DNA from: Streptococcus ruminantium
Lineage (GTDB): Bacteria; Bacillota; Bacilli; Lactobacillales; Streptococcaceae
Assembly: GCF_003609975.1 (NCBI RefSeq)
Contig: NZ_AP018400.1
Coordinates: forward strand, 1,934,501 to 1,998,500
Length of the DNA: 64,000 nt
Direction: 5' to 3'
Below, piece after piece: positions 25,063 to 32,871 of this stretch; positions within the stretch are counted from its first letter, which is position 1; every line of letters starts with the position of its first letter. The notes beneath the pieces were generated by a model, which was given only the letters and a program-made list of their open reading frames with translations, was not told the DNA's origin and searched no databases. A program made the translations under genes and the position numbers.

Positions 25063-25866
25063 TTACTTGGCTTTTGACACATCTTCACCGAAGTATTTAT
25101 TTGAGATCTCAGCCAGTTTTCCTTCACTTGCTAACTCAGACAAAGCCTTGTCTATCGCCTCTATCAGATCTGTATTACCTTTTGCAACTGGAAAAGCAGT
25201 TGTGGATACATCATCTGTTAAGGTCACAACTTTGATCGGTGCGTCGGCGTGCTGCTTGATGTAGTCTAGGTACACCAAATTATCATTGATTGTCGCATCC
25301 ACACGCCCTGTATGCAACAACTCAACCGCTTGGGAAAAACCGTCAACACCGACAACCTCTGCGCCATTTTTGCGAGCTAAATCTGCCCAGTTACTTGTCA
25401 GACTGTTAGCAGATTTTTTACCTGATAAATCTGCAAAACTTGTGATGTTTGAGCTATCTTTTTTCGTAACTAGAACGCCATAAATATAGGTATACGGTGC
25501 AGAAAAATCAAATTTTTCCCTGCGCTCATCTGTCACCCCAACCTGATTTGCAATCGTATCAAAGCGCTTGGCATCCAAGCCAGCAATCATAGAGTCCCAT
25601 TTTGTCTCGATAAATTCGACCTTAACACCTAATTTAGCTGCAAGAGCTTCTGCTACTTCTACATCATAACCAACCAACTTACCATCCTCATCATGATAGG
25701 AATACGGAGCATAGGTGCCTTCTGTACCAATCTTGATGACCCCCTCTTTTTTGATTTGGGTTAGAAGAGATTGATTTTCGCCAGCTTCCGATGTAGAGGA
25801 TGACTTGCATGCAACCAGGGCAATTCCTGTCAACAATAAACTAATTAAAAGAACAATTTTTTTCAC
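25063..25866 (-). CDS. Amino-acid (probably cystine) binding lipoprotein
   Basis: A 267-residue extracellular solute-binding lipoprotein. The signal peptide ends in the lipobox LVAC (Cys20). The mature part is a family 3 binding protein: KIGTEGTYAPYSYHDEDGKLVGYDVEVAEALA, WDSMIAGLDAKRFDTIANQV and DDVSTTAFPVAKGN. The DSMIAGLDAKRFDTIANQV stretch resembles cystine-binding proteins (TcyA, TcyJ, TcyK) more than glutamine ones, so cystine is the best guess. It is the first gene of the operon. The 285 bp upstream hold only AT-rich promoter-like DNA. Confidence 0.85.
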   Translation of the reverse strand: MKKIVLLISLLLTGIALVACKSSSTSEAGENQSLLTQIKKEGVIKIGTEGTYAPYSYHDEDGKLVGYDVEVAEALAAKLGVKVEFIETKWDSMIAGLDAKRFDTIANQVGVTDERREKFDFSAPYTYIYGVLVTKKDSSNITSFADLSGKKSANSLTSNWADLARKNGAEVVGVDGFSQAVELLHTGRVDATINDNLVYLDYIKQHADAPIKVVTLTDDVSTTAFPVAKGNTDLIEAIDKALSELASEGKLAEISNKYFGEDVSKAK

Positions 25867-26151
25867 GATAACTACACTTCTTTCTTTTTCATATTTTACA
25901 ATAGTATCACGAAAGACTTTTTCCAGCTAATATATATTTTCTATCAGTGAGATTAAAATTTTAAATAGTGGCTTTACTAGACATAAGAAAAAAGAGACCG
26001 AAAAAATATTCCGCCTCATTAACATAACAACAAAAATACCTACTCAGTGGACAAGGCTGAAACAAGCAAAATAACCGACCACCTATTTCCTACTCTCCAT
26101 AGCCCTCTCTCAGACAATAGCTTTGCTAGACAGCTGGCAGATAAGGCAAGA

Positions 26152-26748
26152 CTACACCCCCGCAGGCGGATAAATGTAGCTCACTGTTCCTTCGCTGGTT
26201 GCTGTCGGATCAAAGAAACCACGCACATTGCTAGGATGATAAGCACCACTGTAATTTGATTCCTTTACCTGAATCCGACCATCCTTTGCCACGTCCGTCA
26301 CATAGGCAACATGGCCATAGCCACCGTCCGTCCAAACAGCAATGGCTCCAGCCTTAGGTTTACTCCCAACTTCGTAGCCTAAAGACTTTGCAGTGGCAGC
26401 CCAATCGCCACCATTTCCCCAGTAGTTACCAACCCAAGGAGCCATTTGTTTGGCTCCCCAAGTACACTGACCAGCTGGATAGGTGTTAACAGTATATTCC
26501 ACAGCAACTTCTGAAATCATATTCGTTGCTAATGCGACTTTAGCCGCTTTCTCGATAGCAACTTTAGTAGCTTTCAGACTCTTCGTCAGTGCCAGATTGT
26601 CATTCATTCTGGTGCTGGCGCTAACAGTTGGTACACTTGTCCACAAAAGACTTCCCATAAGAACTATAAACAGCTCTAACTTCATATACTTTCGAATAAT
26701 GTTATAACTCAAAATACTCAATTTTCCTTCATATTTGTTCGGACTCAT
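26152..26748 (-). CDS. Secreted CHAP-domain protein (putative peptidoglycan hydrolase)
   Basis: A 198-residue protein with an N-terminal hydrophobic export signal (LELFIVLMGSLLWTSVPTVSAS) and a C-terminal CHAP amidase/peptidase domain from about residue 88. The catalytic Cys is in GQCTWGAKQM, the His in YGHVAYVTDV, and the polar third residue is probably in ESNYSG. Such proteins cut the stem peptide or amide bond during wall turnover. The ATG at 26748 has AGGA 4-5 nt upstream; a second ATG at 26685 would give a shorter n-region. The promoter carries a WalR/VicR-like box, which fits the family. Confidence 0.85.
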   Translation of the reverse strand: MSPNKYEGKLSILSYNIIRKYMKLELFIVLMGSLLWTSVPTVSASTRMNDNLALTKSLKATKVAIEKAAKVALATNMISEVAVEYTVNTYPAGQCTWGAKQMAPWVGNYWGNGGDWAATAKSLGYEVGSKPKAGAIAVWTDGGYGHVAYVTDVAKDGRIQVKESNYSGAYHPSNVRGFFDPTATSEGTVSYIYPPAGV

Positions 26749-26786
26749 CTATCCTAATGGATAATCCTTGCAGCAGGCTTAAAAAC

Positions 26787-26825
26787 ATATAACAAATGTT
26801 ACAAGTAAATTGCAATCTCTTAACA
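26787..26825 (-). promoter_or_regulatory. Promoter of the CHAP gene with WalR/VicR-like half-site array
   Basis: On the minus strand -35 TTGCAA (26810-26815) and -10 TTATAT (26787-26792) are 17 bp apart. Across them run half-sites TGTTAA (26820-26825), TGCAAT (26809-26814) and TGTAAC (26798-26803), each 5 nt apart (11-bp period), then TGTTAT (26789-26794) after 3 nt. The WalR/VicR consensus is TGTWAH-N5-TGTWAH. Confidence 0.5.
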
Positions 26826-26863
26826 ATGACATATTTTAAAATAGTATGATGACACAAAAGGGG

Positions 26864-26985
26864 CTGGGCAAAAAGTCTCAGAAATAGTAAATGGCTTAGA
26901 ATAACGTCATAAGAAACGTTGATTCTAAGCCATTTTGTGTTCTTCAATTTTTACCAGAAAGAGTAAATTCTGAGTTTTTGCCCAG
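26864..26985. repeat. Nested palindromic intergenic element
   Basis: Outer arms are CTGGGCAAAAA then CTCAGAA (26864-26883) and the complementary TTCTGAG then TTTTTGCCCAG (26968-26985), with a 2-nt bulge. An inner perfect 14-bp stem AAATGGCTTAGAAT / ATTCTAAGCCATTT is at 26889-26902 and 26922-26935. The shape is that of a small non-autonomous palindromic repeat and may also end transcription of the beta-glucoside operon. Confidence 0.7.
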
Positions 26986-27001
26986 TCTCTTGACATGGTA
27001 G

Positions 27002-27148
27002 CTAGTTACCTCTACTTCTCAGCACACTGATTAGTATCAAAACCAAGCCAGCAATGATATTCAAATACTTATTTCCATAGAGCGGACTAACTGCAATAAG
27101 GAAAAATCCTAGCGCTAGTAAGAAGGGAGATTTATTCTTAGAAAACAT
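27002..27148 (-). CDS. 48-residue hydrophobic membrane peptide
   Basis: A short frame starts at an ATG that overlaps the IIC stop codon (TAATG). It encodes MFSKNKSPFLLALGFFLIAV, then SPLYGNKYLNIIAGLVLILI and SVLRSRGN. It has two hydrophobic segments (about 9-21 and 30-43) linked by a short polar turn, and a basic C-terminus. The overlap implies translational coupling to the permease gene. I know no name for it. A role beside the PTS permease (stability or assembly) is only a guess. It is followed by the palindromic element at 26864-26985. Confidence 0.65.
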   Translation of the reverse strand: MFSKNKSPFLLALGFFLIAVSPLYGNKYLNIIAGLVLILISVLRSRGN

Positions 27149-28524
27149 TAGTCCTCACCAGCTTTAACCCTATTGGCAGCTATGACAAACGGAGTCCAAA
27201 TCAAGAAGGCGATAAGGAGATTGAAAAGGGACACCAACGCTGCCATGACATTTCCACCTGTAGCAAGGTAAGCATAAAGCCCTGGAGGCGTAATCCACGG
27301 TACAGGCGCAAAGACCGGCGGAATCAAGCCAGCTGCTGTCGCCAAGTAGGCAATGGCAGCACAGATTGGAGGTACAATCAACCATGGGATGACAAAGAGT
27401 GGATTCAACACCATCGGAACACCAAAGATGATTGGCTCGTTGATATTAAACACTCCCATCGGAGCAGATAATTTAGCCACCATCTTATGCTCTTCTCGTT
27501 TAGAAAAGATGAAAATAGCAATGATCAAGGCAAGGGTCACACCTGAGCCCCCCATTTGAGCGTAAGCATCAAAAGAACCACGAGTCCAAAGCCAAGGCAA
27601 GTTTGCAGCGCTTTGGGTTGCTGTGTAGGCAGCAGCATTTTCATTCAAAGCTACACCATAAATACCATCCATGATCGGTGCCAAAACATTGTGTCCATGC
27701 AACCCAAAGAACCAGAACAGTTGCACAAGGAAGGTTAGGAGAACTACTGACCCAAGTCCCTGCGACAATCCCAGTAAAGGCAACTGAATGTAGGTTGATA
27801 CTAAGTCTCCCAAAGACTGACCAGTCAAAGCAAAAGCAAGGTAGGCAATGATAGAAGAGGCATAAACTGCAGCCGTACCTGGAATAATGGCCGCAAAAGC
27901 CTTGTTGACCGCCGGTGGAACAGAGTCTGGTAGTTTGATAGCAACGTTACGTTTCACTAAACTTGCATAAACCCATGTAGCAAGAAAACCAATCAGCAGA
28001 GCTGTGAAGAGTCCTGTTGCTCCACCATATTTCAGGGCAATAGCTCCCCACTCACTTGTTTCTAAAGCAGCAGCTCCATTAGTCGTAACAATCTTCAAAC
28101 CCAAACCTTCTAAAGCTGAAAGCAACGATTTATCTGCTCCATTCAAGGCAGTAGAAATTGTTATGCTTTGGGGAATTGTTGAAATAAAGGAAGCAAAAGA
28201 AATCAAGCCCCCGGCTAAAGGATTGACCTTGTACATGAGAGACAAGTTGTAGCCGAAAGTAAAGGCAAAAACAAGAGCCATAATCCCAATGGTACCAAAG
28301 TATACATAACCATTGATGTTGATAATGGGTTGCATGGCTTCCACAAAACTAGTCCAACCCATATTAGTTGGAATATCTCGTAGAAAGACATTCAAGAGAA
28401 CGGCTACTGTACCAGCCATTGTAATTGGCATCATAGAAATAAAGGAATCACGAATCGCTATCAAATGCCGTTGCGAGCCAATTTTCCCAGATATTTCCAT
28501 GAATTTCTCAGAAATATTTGACAT
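27148..28524 (-). CDS. PTS cellobiose-type IIC permease
   Basis: A 458-residue membrane permease of the lactose/cellobiose PTS family (CelB type) that imports and, with IIB, phosphorylates a beta-glucoside. Visible parts are the N-terminal GSQRHLIAIRDSFISMMPITMAG, FFGLHGHNVLAPIMD, the substrate-region motif GVFNINEPIIFGVPMVLNP (near residue 360) and about ten hydrophobic segments. It follows DUF3284 and is followed by the overlapping 48-residue peptide gene. The exact sugar cannot be told, since cellobiose, chitobiose and other beta-glucosides all use this family. Confidence 0.9.
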   Translation of the reverse strand: MSNISEKFMEISGKIGSQRHLIAIRDSFISMMPITMAGTVAVLLNVFLRDIPTNMGWTSFVEAMQPIININGYVYFGTIGIMALVFAFTFGYNLSLMYKVNPLAGGLISFASFISTIPQSITISTALNGADKSLLSALEGLGLKIVTTNGAAALETSEWGAIALKYGGATGLFTALLIGFLATWVYASLVKRNVAIKLPDSVPPAVNKAFAAIIPGTAAVYASSIIAYLAFALTGQSLGDLVSTYIQLPLLGLSQGLGSVVLLTFLVQLFWFFGLHGHNVLAPIMDGIYGVALNENAAAYTATQSAANLPWLWTRGSFDAYAQMGGSGVTLALIIAIFIFSKREEHKMVAKLSAPMGVFNINEPIIFGVPMVLNPLFVIPWLIVPPICAAIAYLATAAGLIPPVFAPVPWITPPGLYAYLATGGNVMAALVSLFNLLIAFLIWTPFVIAANRVKAGED

Positions 28525-28560
28525 AATCTGTCTCCTTTTTATTTTTTTGTCACATATGAC

Positions 28561-29007
28561 CTAACTATTAAGCTGAAGTTCCTCTAAAGAATAGCGAATC
28601 ATCGCTTCTAGCTGAGCTTCTGTCCGGCGTTTCAAGCTCTTTGAAAAGAGTTTTTTCATCAAAAAATAATTTCCCTTTGCAAAAATATCACCAGCTTCCA
28701 TCTCATAGGAATACTCTATCTCCGTTTGATTGTTTCCCAAATCACGTAGTGAGTAGCGAATATGCTCCTTACCTCGGTTGGAATGAAAACAAACCGCATA
28801 GCAACTAGGAACAGCAAATTCTTCCACAATCACTTTGACACTATGCTGACCCTTTTCGCCAAAAGTTTTCGTATAAGTCAAACCTTCTCTGATATCCTGA
28901 TCAAGAAGGGGAACCCCCGTATGCTGCTGATAATCTTCTTTCAAAGAACGCCGAATCGTATCAAAGAGGTGTTCCACGGGAACCTGTCCTACCCTTGTCA
29001 ACTTCAT
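28561..29007 (-). CDS. DUF3284-family protein
   Basis: A small soluble protein of about 148 residues belonging, by its pattern, to DUF3284, a SRPBCC-like fold often found in Gram-positive beta-glucoside PTS operons. Its role is not established. The start at 29007 (MKLTRVGQVPVEHLFDTI) is preferred over the ATG 6 nt upstream because AGGA then has 8-nt spacing. It lies between the IIA and IIC genes, so it probably acts with the PTS or its substrate. Confidence 0.75.
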   Translation of the reverse strand: MKLTRVGQVPVEHLFDTIRRSLKEDYQQHTGVPLLDQDIREGLTYTKTFGEKGQHSVKVIVEEFAVPSCYAVCFHSNRGKEHIRYSLRDLGNNQTEIEYSYEMEAGDIFAKGNYFLMKKLFSKSLKRRTEAQLEAMIRYSLEELQLNS

Positions 29008-29026
29008 ACACATATTCCTCCCACCA

Positions 29027-29341
29027 TCAGCTTATTTTCTTATAGACCTCAACAAACTCTCTTGCCAAATCAATGAAAGTTAAAGCGTTCATCAGATGGT
29101 CTTGCCCGTGTACCATTAACAAAGATAGTTCCACAGATTCTCCACTTGCTTCTTTTGCTAATAGATTGGTTTGTGATTTATGGGCAACATTCAAAGAGGT
29201 AGTCGCTTCTTGAAGCAACTGTTCAGCAGCTTCAAAATCGCCTTGTTTAGCCGCTCGAATTGCCTGAGTAGCATAGCCCTTGGCTTCACCTCCGTACATA
29301 ATCAGCCCCATGATGGCTTCTAAATACTCTGGAGAACTCAT
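29027..29341 (-). CDS. PTS lactose/cellobiose-type IIA
   Basis: A 104-residue helical phosphocarrier that passes phosphate from HPr to the IIB encoded 1 nt upstream. The phosphorylated His is probably His78 in LLMVHGQDHLMNA. The GGEAKGYATQAIRAAKQGDF helix and full length match the CelC/LicA family. It trimerises in characterised relatives. Confidence 0.9.
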   Translation of the reverse strand: MSSPEYLEAIMGLIMYGGEAKGYATQAIRAAKQGDFEAAEQLLQEATTSLNVAHKSQTNLLAKEASGESVELSLLMVHGQDHLMNALTFIDLAREFVEVYKKIS

Positions 29342-29342
29342 A

Positions 29343-29654
29343 CTACTCCTCCATCAATGTCAACGCTGCTTCTAGGACCTTGGCTCCGTTCATCACTCCG
29401 TAATCCATCATATTGATGGCATCTACTTTGATTGCCGGTTCAAATTTGGCCTTGTAATCATTCAGTAAGAATTTCACCTGTGGTCCCAAAAGAAGCACAT
29501 CGATTTCTTTTTGCTCCACCTCATTATCTGCCTCAGATACAGGAACAGCCCAAATAGTTGCTTCTACCCCTGTTTCTTCCGCTGCTTTTTGCATTTTTGT
29601 TACCAACATACTGGTAGACATACCTGCGTTACAAACTAACATAATGTGTTTCAT
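29343..29654 (-). CDS. PTS cellobiose-type IIB
   Basis: A 103-residue EIIB of the lactose/cellobiose family. The phospho-cysteine is Cys8 in MLVCNAGMSTSMLV, followed by VLLLGPQVKFLL. It is separated from the IIA by 1 nt and from the regulator by 11 nt, consistent with one operon. Confidence 0.9.
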   Translation of the reverse strand: MKHIMLVCNAGMSTSMLVTKMQKAAEETGVEATIWAVPVSEADNEVEQKEIDVLLLGPQVKFLLNDYKAKFEPAIKVDAINMMDYGVMNGAKVLEAALTLMEE

Positions 29655-29665
29655 AAAAACTCCTT

Positions 29666-31660
29666 CTATCCCTGCTTCTGAATCAAGGGAATGAAAATAT
29701 CTATCAATTCACTGTAGCTTGGGTTCTTCATCAGCCGCTCCTGCAAAGCTCCATTTTTTACAAATTCGACCAGACAAGGGGAAACATACTTCAAGTGAAT
29801 ATTGCGCCCCTTAGATGGAGACAATAGAAAGACTAACTGTACTTGTTTTCCCTGTCCCCACTCAACCGACCTTTGGCAAATCCCAACAACAATCTGCTCT
29901 GAGAAGCTCATCGGTAAGGCCGGATGTGGAAAAGCTAAGCTGTCCCCAAACACAACCGAGCTATAAGATTCTCGGACATGGACCTGTTCCAAAAACTGAT
30001 CAACAAAATCAGAATCAACAGCCTCATTCAGGCACATTGTCAATTGGAATAGCACCGATTCGCGACTCGTTTCTTCTTGTATATAGAGAACTCGCTGAGG
30101 GGAGAAAACTGACTCTGCTATCTGTCTTGCCTGTTCTTCCCCCATAAGTACCGGCTCCCCTTGCTCCGACTTGACCGGTGTCACTTGTTGTAGATAGGAA
30201 CGTACAGCTTCCATATCCTTTTCTGATAGAAAGACACTCACATTGATAACGGGTGTCAAAAAAATCAAGTTGGAGAGACTAATAGAGGAGATAATTAAAT
30301 CAATATCCCTCAATCGCTCTTCTGTTATCTCATGATAACTGACACTATCTACAACCTCTAAGCTGGTGGAGAACTCCTTCTCCAAACGATTCTTTAACAT
30401 TAAAGCGCTTCCAACTCCCGTTGCACAAACTACCAAAACTCTTGTCTTTTTAAATCCCTGATAGCGCTCAATCGCAGCCATAACATGAAGAGTCAAATAA
30501 GCCCATTCATCATCAGAAATCTGATACCCCATTAGTTCCGGCATCGTTGCAAATGCACTCTTTGTGAGTTCAAACGCCTCAAAATATTGTTGCTGAATAT
30601 CTGACGTTAAAGGATTCCCCAATTGGATTTTATTCTCCAAACGAGTCTGTAAAGGAATTAGGTGAGCCAAAATCCCCCTTAGTAACTGTTGATCCTTAAA
30701 TAGTTCTAACCCTGTTAATTGAGAGAGGGTGCGCAAACAACTTTCCACATGATGTTGAAAACGCCCCTCAACTTCCATGACTTGAGTGGGACTTCCCGTC
30801 AATTTCACCTTAAGATGCAAGGCGATATAATTGGTCTCCTCAGTTGGGATTGTGACTTGAAACTGCTTCTCTATCCGCTGGATAATCCTTCCCGCCACTT
30901 GGTATTCCTTAGAGGACTGAATGTCATTTGATATTGGAAACTGATCTAAACTGGAGCCAATCTTCATCCGCTTCAAAAGAAGCGCTATATGGAGGACAAG
31001 ATTTTGCATGACAAAATCAGACAGACGGAGCTTAGCATCGCGGCATTCATCCAAAACAATCAACATCAAATCTGTAAACCGAATATCAGGCAAAAGATTG
31101 GTCTCAACCATACCATATACTGACTGAGCCTTCCCCTCGCCAAAAAAATAATCCATGATAAAATGACGAATGGCTGGCTCCTTGCCTTCCAACTTGATTC
31201 CCCTACGTGTAATAAGAAGCTCCAACTGGTAGGAAGCAAATAACTTACGGATGTCCGATAAGATGGAATGCAGGGTGGTCTTTCCAATAAACAATTCCTT
31301 CTGCAAGCAGTCTAAAGATTGAATGGGTTCCTCAAACAGTAATTTATTCAAAATATAGCGCTGACGATCCACAGCTTCTTCCAGTTGCGTCAGATCCGTA
31401 ATCCGTTTCTTTAATTGGAGCTGCTCCTGCCAAAACATTTCAAATTCAACTGGACGGTCAATCTGTAAACAATAGCCCTTGCTCTGTTTGGAAAGGATAT
31501 GCGCACCGTTTGCTTCTAAAGAAGACGAAAGTTGATGAACATACTTCCGCACAGTACGATCGCTCACTGCTAGCAACTTGGCCAATTCCAAACTGGAGAC
31601 AAAAGTATCTTGCTTTGCTAACAAACACTCTAGCAGACGAACTTCTTTTTTAGATAGCAT
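29666..31660 (-). CDS. PRD-domain transcription activator of the beta-glucoside operon
   Basis: A 664-residue PTS-controlled regulator of the LicR/CelR/MtlR type. In order: N-terminal helix-turn-helix domains (LAKLLAVSDRTVRKYVHQL near 25-45), two PRDs with conserved His (NYIALHLKVKL and YLTLHVMAA), an EIIB-like domain (VLVVCATGVGSALML near 415) and a C-terminal EIIA-like domain with FGDSLAFPHPALP (His near 590). Phosphorylation by HPr and by the operon IIB should set its activity. It is embedded in the operon it presumably controls. Unlike UlaR in this window, it keeps the EIIA domain. Confidence 0.88.
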   Translation of the reverse strand: MLSKKEVRLLECLLAKQDTFVSSLELAKLLAVSDRTVRKYVHQLSSSLEANGAHILSKQSKGYCLQIDRPVEFEMFWQEQLQLKKRITDLTQLEEAVDRQRYILNKLLFEEPIQSLDCLQKELFIGKTTLHSILSDIRKLFASYQLELLITRRGIKLEGKEPAIRHFIMDYFFGEGKAQSVYGMVETNLLPDIRFTDLMLIVLDECRDAKLRLSDFVMQNLVLHIALLLKRMKIGSSLDQFPISNDIQSSKEYQVAGRIIQRIEKQFQVTIPTEETNYIALHLKVKLTGSPTQVMEVEGRFQHHVESCLRTLSQLTGLELFKDQQLLRGILAHLIPLQTRLENKIQLGNPLTSDIQQQYFEAFELTKSAFATMPELMGYQISDDEWAYLTLHVMAAIERYQGFKKTRVLVVCATGVGSALMLKNRLEKEFSTSLEVVDSVSYHEITEERLRDIDLIISSISLSNLIFLTPVINVSVFLSEKDMEAVRSYLQQVTPVKSEQGEPVLMGEEQARQIAESVFSPQRVLYIQEETSRESVLFQLTMCLNEAVDSDFVDQFLEQVHVRESYSSVVFGDSLAFPHPALPMSFSEQIVVGICQRSVEWGQGKQVQLVFLLSPSKGRNIHLKYVSPCLVEFVKNGALQERLMKNPSYSELIDIFIPLIQKQG

Positions 31661-31752
31661 GACCCTTCCTTTCCTTCATTATATTAGCCACATATTCTAT
31701 CTCTATTATAACACGCTGACTGTTTTCAAGTGTCCTGTCTTTTTCCGTATGA

Positions 31753-32862
31753 TTAGTGAAAGTGTTCGGATGAGTTGATAATCAGTTGAAATTCTCTCCA
31801 AGGCTTGATGAGAGATAACAAGGGGAGATAAGAAGGACAAATCCGCCCAACTCGATTGACCTTGGAACTGACCGTAAATTCTTTCAGAGCAATCTGCAAT
31901 TCTCCCTTATACCGACCGTAAAGGTCATTGTCAATCAAAATATCTCCACGCTGCACGGTCATCATCTGATCTGATCGAGCTGGTATTGAATCATCCTGAT
32001 ACACGACACGCGGCATCGTTGATCGAAGAACATAGGCTGATACATCTCCACGATAGACATGAGGAAACGTTACAATCTCCTGCTCGACAGACGTTAGCCC
32101 ATCTTCTACTTCCACCATCAGACGAATCTGTTCTCCTTTCAAGACCTCTTGGATGGATTGAAGCTCCTCTTCTGATACAAATTGGTTGGAGATCAAAATA
32201 CAATCGATCAAGCCAGTCGCTTTCAACCAAGCGATTTGAAGGGGAATAGGCAGGTAACGATGGTCTTCCAGAGTCGGTAATCCTTCTGACAAGGGCCACG
32301 GTCCCTCGGTTGCTGATTGTGCACTGACAAAAGCAGCAGTCTGAATCCCAGAACGATGATAAAACGAAGACATCTCCAAAAAATACTCTTCAGAAAGCCC
32401 TGTATAAGCATGTGGATAAAAATTATGACAGGCGATTACATTATCCAAATTAGCAGAACTAACCAAAAGTTTGGTCAACAGTGTCTTATCCGTACTCAAA
32501 TTCAGTTCAATCTTTATACCATAAGGATTGTTGGTTAGCTCAATAATTTCATCCAAAGGAAGGGCTTCATCCAGACGAATTCCTGCTAAGCCAAATTCGG
32601 CAACATGTTCCATGAGTGAATCTTGCCAACCTTGTGCCTGTATAAAACGTGGACACACATCAGCCACCACAGTTATTCCTAGTTGATTGGCATAGGAAAT
32701 CAATTCCCTATATAGATCAAATACCTCTGGTTTACTGGTTTCTAGCTGCAACAAACTCAGAAACATCCGCCGCGCTCCATAACGATGCAGCAAATGAATA
32801 TACTCTTGACTATCCTGTAAAGAATAATGCTCTGGATAGATGGAAAATCCTAATTGTACCAT
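31753..32862 (-). CDS. MupG/DUF871-family TIM-barrel protein (putative phospho-glycosidase)
   Basis: A 369-residue protein of the DUF871 family. It starts LGFSIYPEHYSLQDSQEYIHLLHRYGARRMFLSLLQ, followed by an N-terminal TIM barrel (VVADVCPRF, GLAGIRLDEAL, CHNFYPHAYTGLS) and a small cyclophilin-like C-terminal domain. The characterised member MupG of Staphylococcus aureus is a 6-phospho-N-acetylmuramidase acting on MurNAc-6P-GlcNAc. Here the gene lies 9 bp after a GH1 phospho-beta-glucosidase gene and upstream of a cellobiose-type PTS. The true substrate is open: a muropeptide-derived or a plant-type phospho-disaccharide are both possible. Confidence 0.8.
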   Translation of the reverse strand: MVQLGFSIYPEHYSLQDSQEYIHLLHRYGARRMFLSLLQLETSKPEVFDLYRELISYANQLGITVVADVCPRFIQAQGWQDSLMEHVAEFGLAGIRLDEALPLDEIIELTNNPYGIKIELNLSTDKTLLTKLLVSSANLDNVIACHNFYPHAYTGLSEEYFLEMSSFYHRSGIQTAAFVSAQSATEGPWPLSEGLPTLEDHRYLPIPLQIAWLKATGLIDCILISNQFVSEEELQSIQEVLKGEQIRLMVEVEDGLTSVEQEIVTFPHVYRGDVSAYVLRSTMPRVVYQDDSIPARSDQMMTVQRGDILIDNDLYGRYKGELQIALKEFTVSSKVNRVGRICPSYLPLLSLIKPWREFQLIINSSEHFH

Positions 32863-32871
32863 GATGACCTC

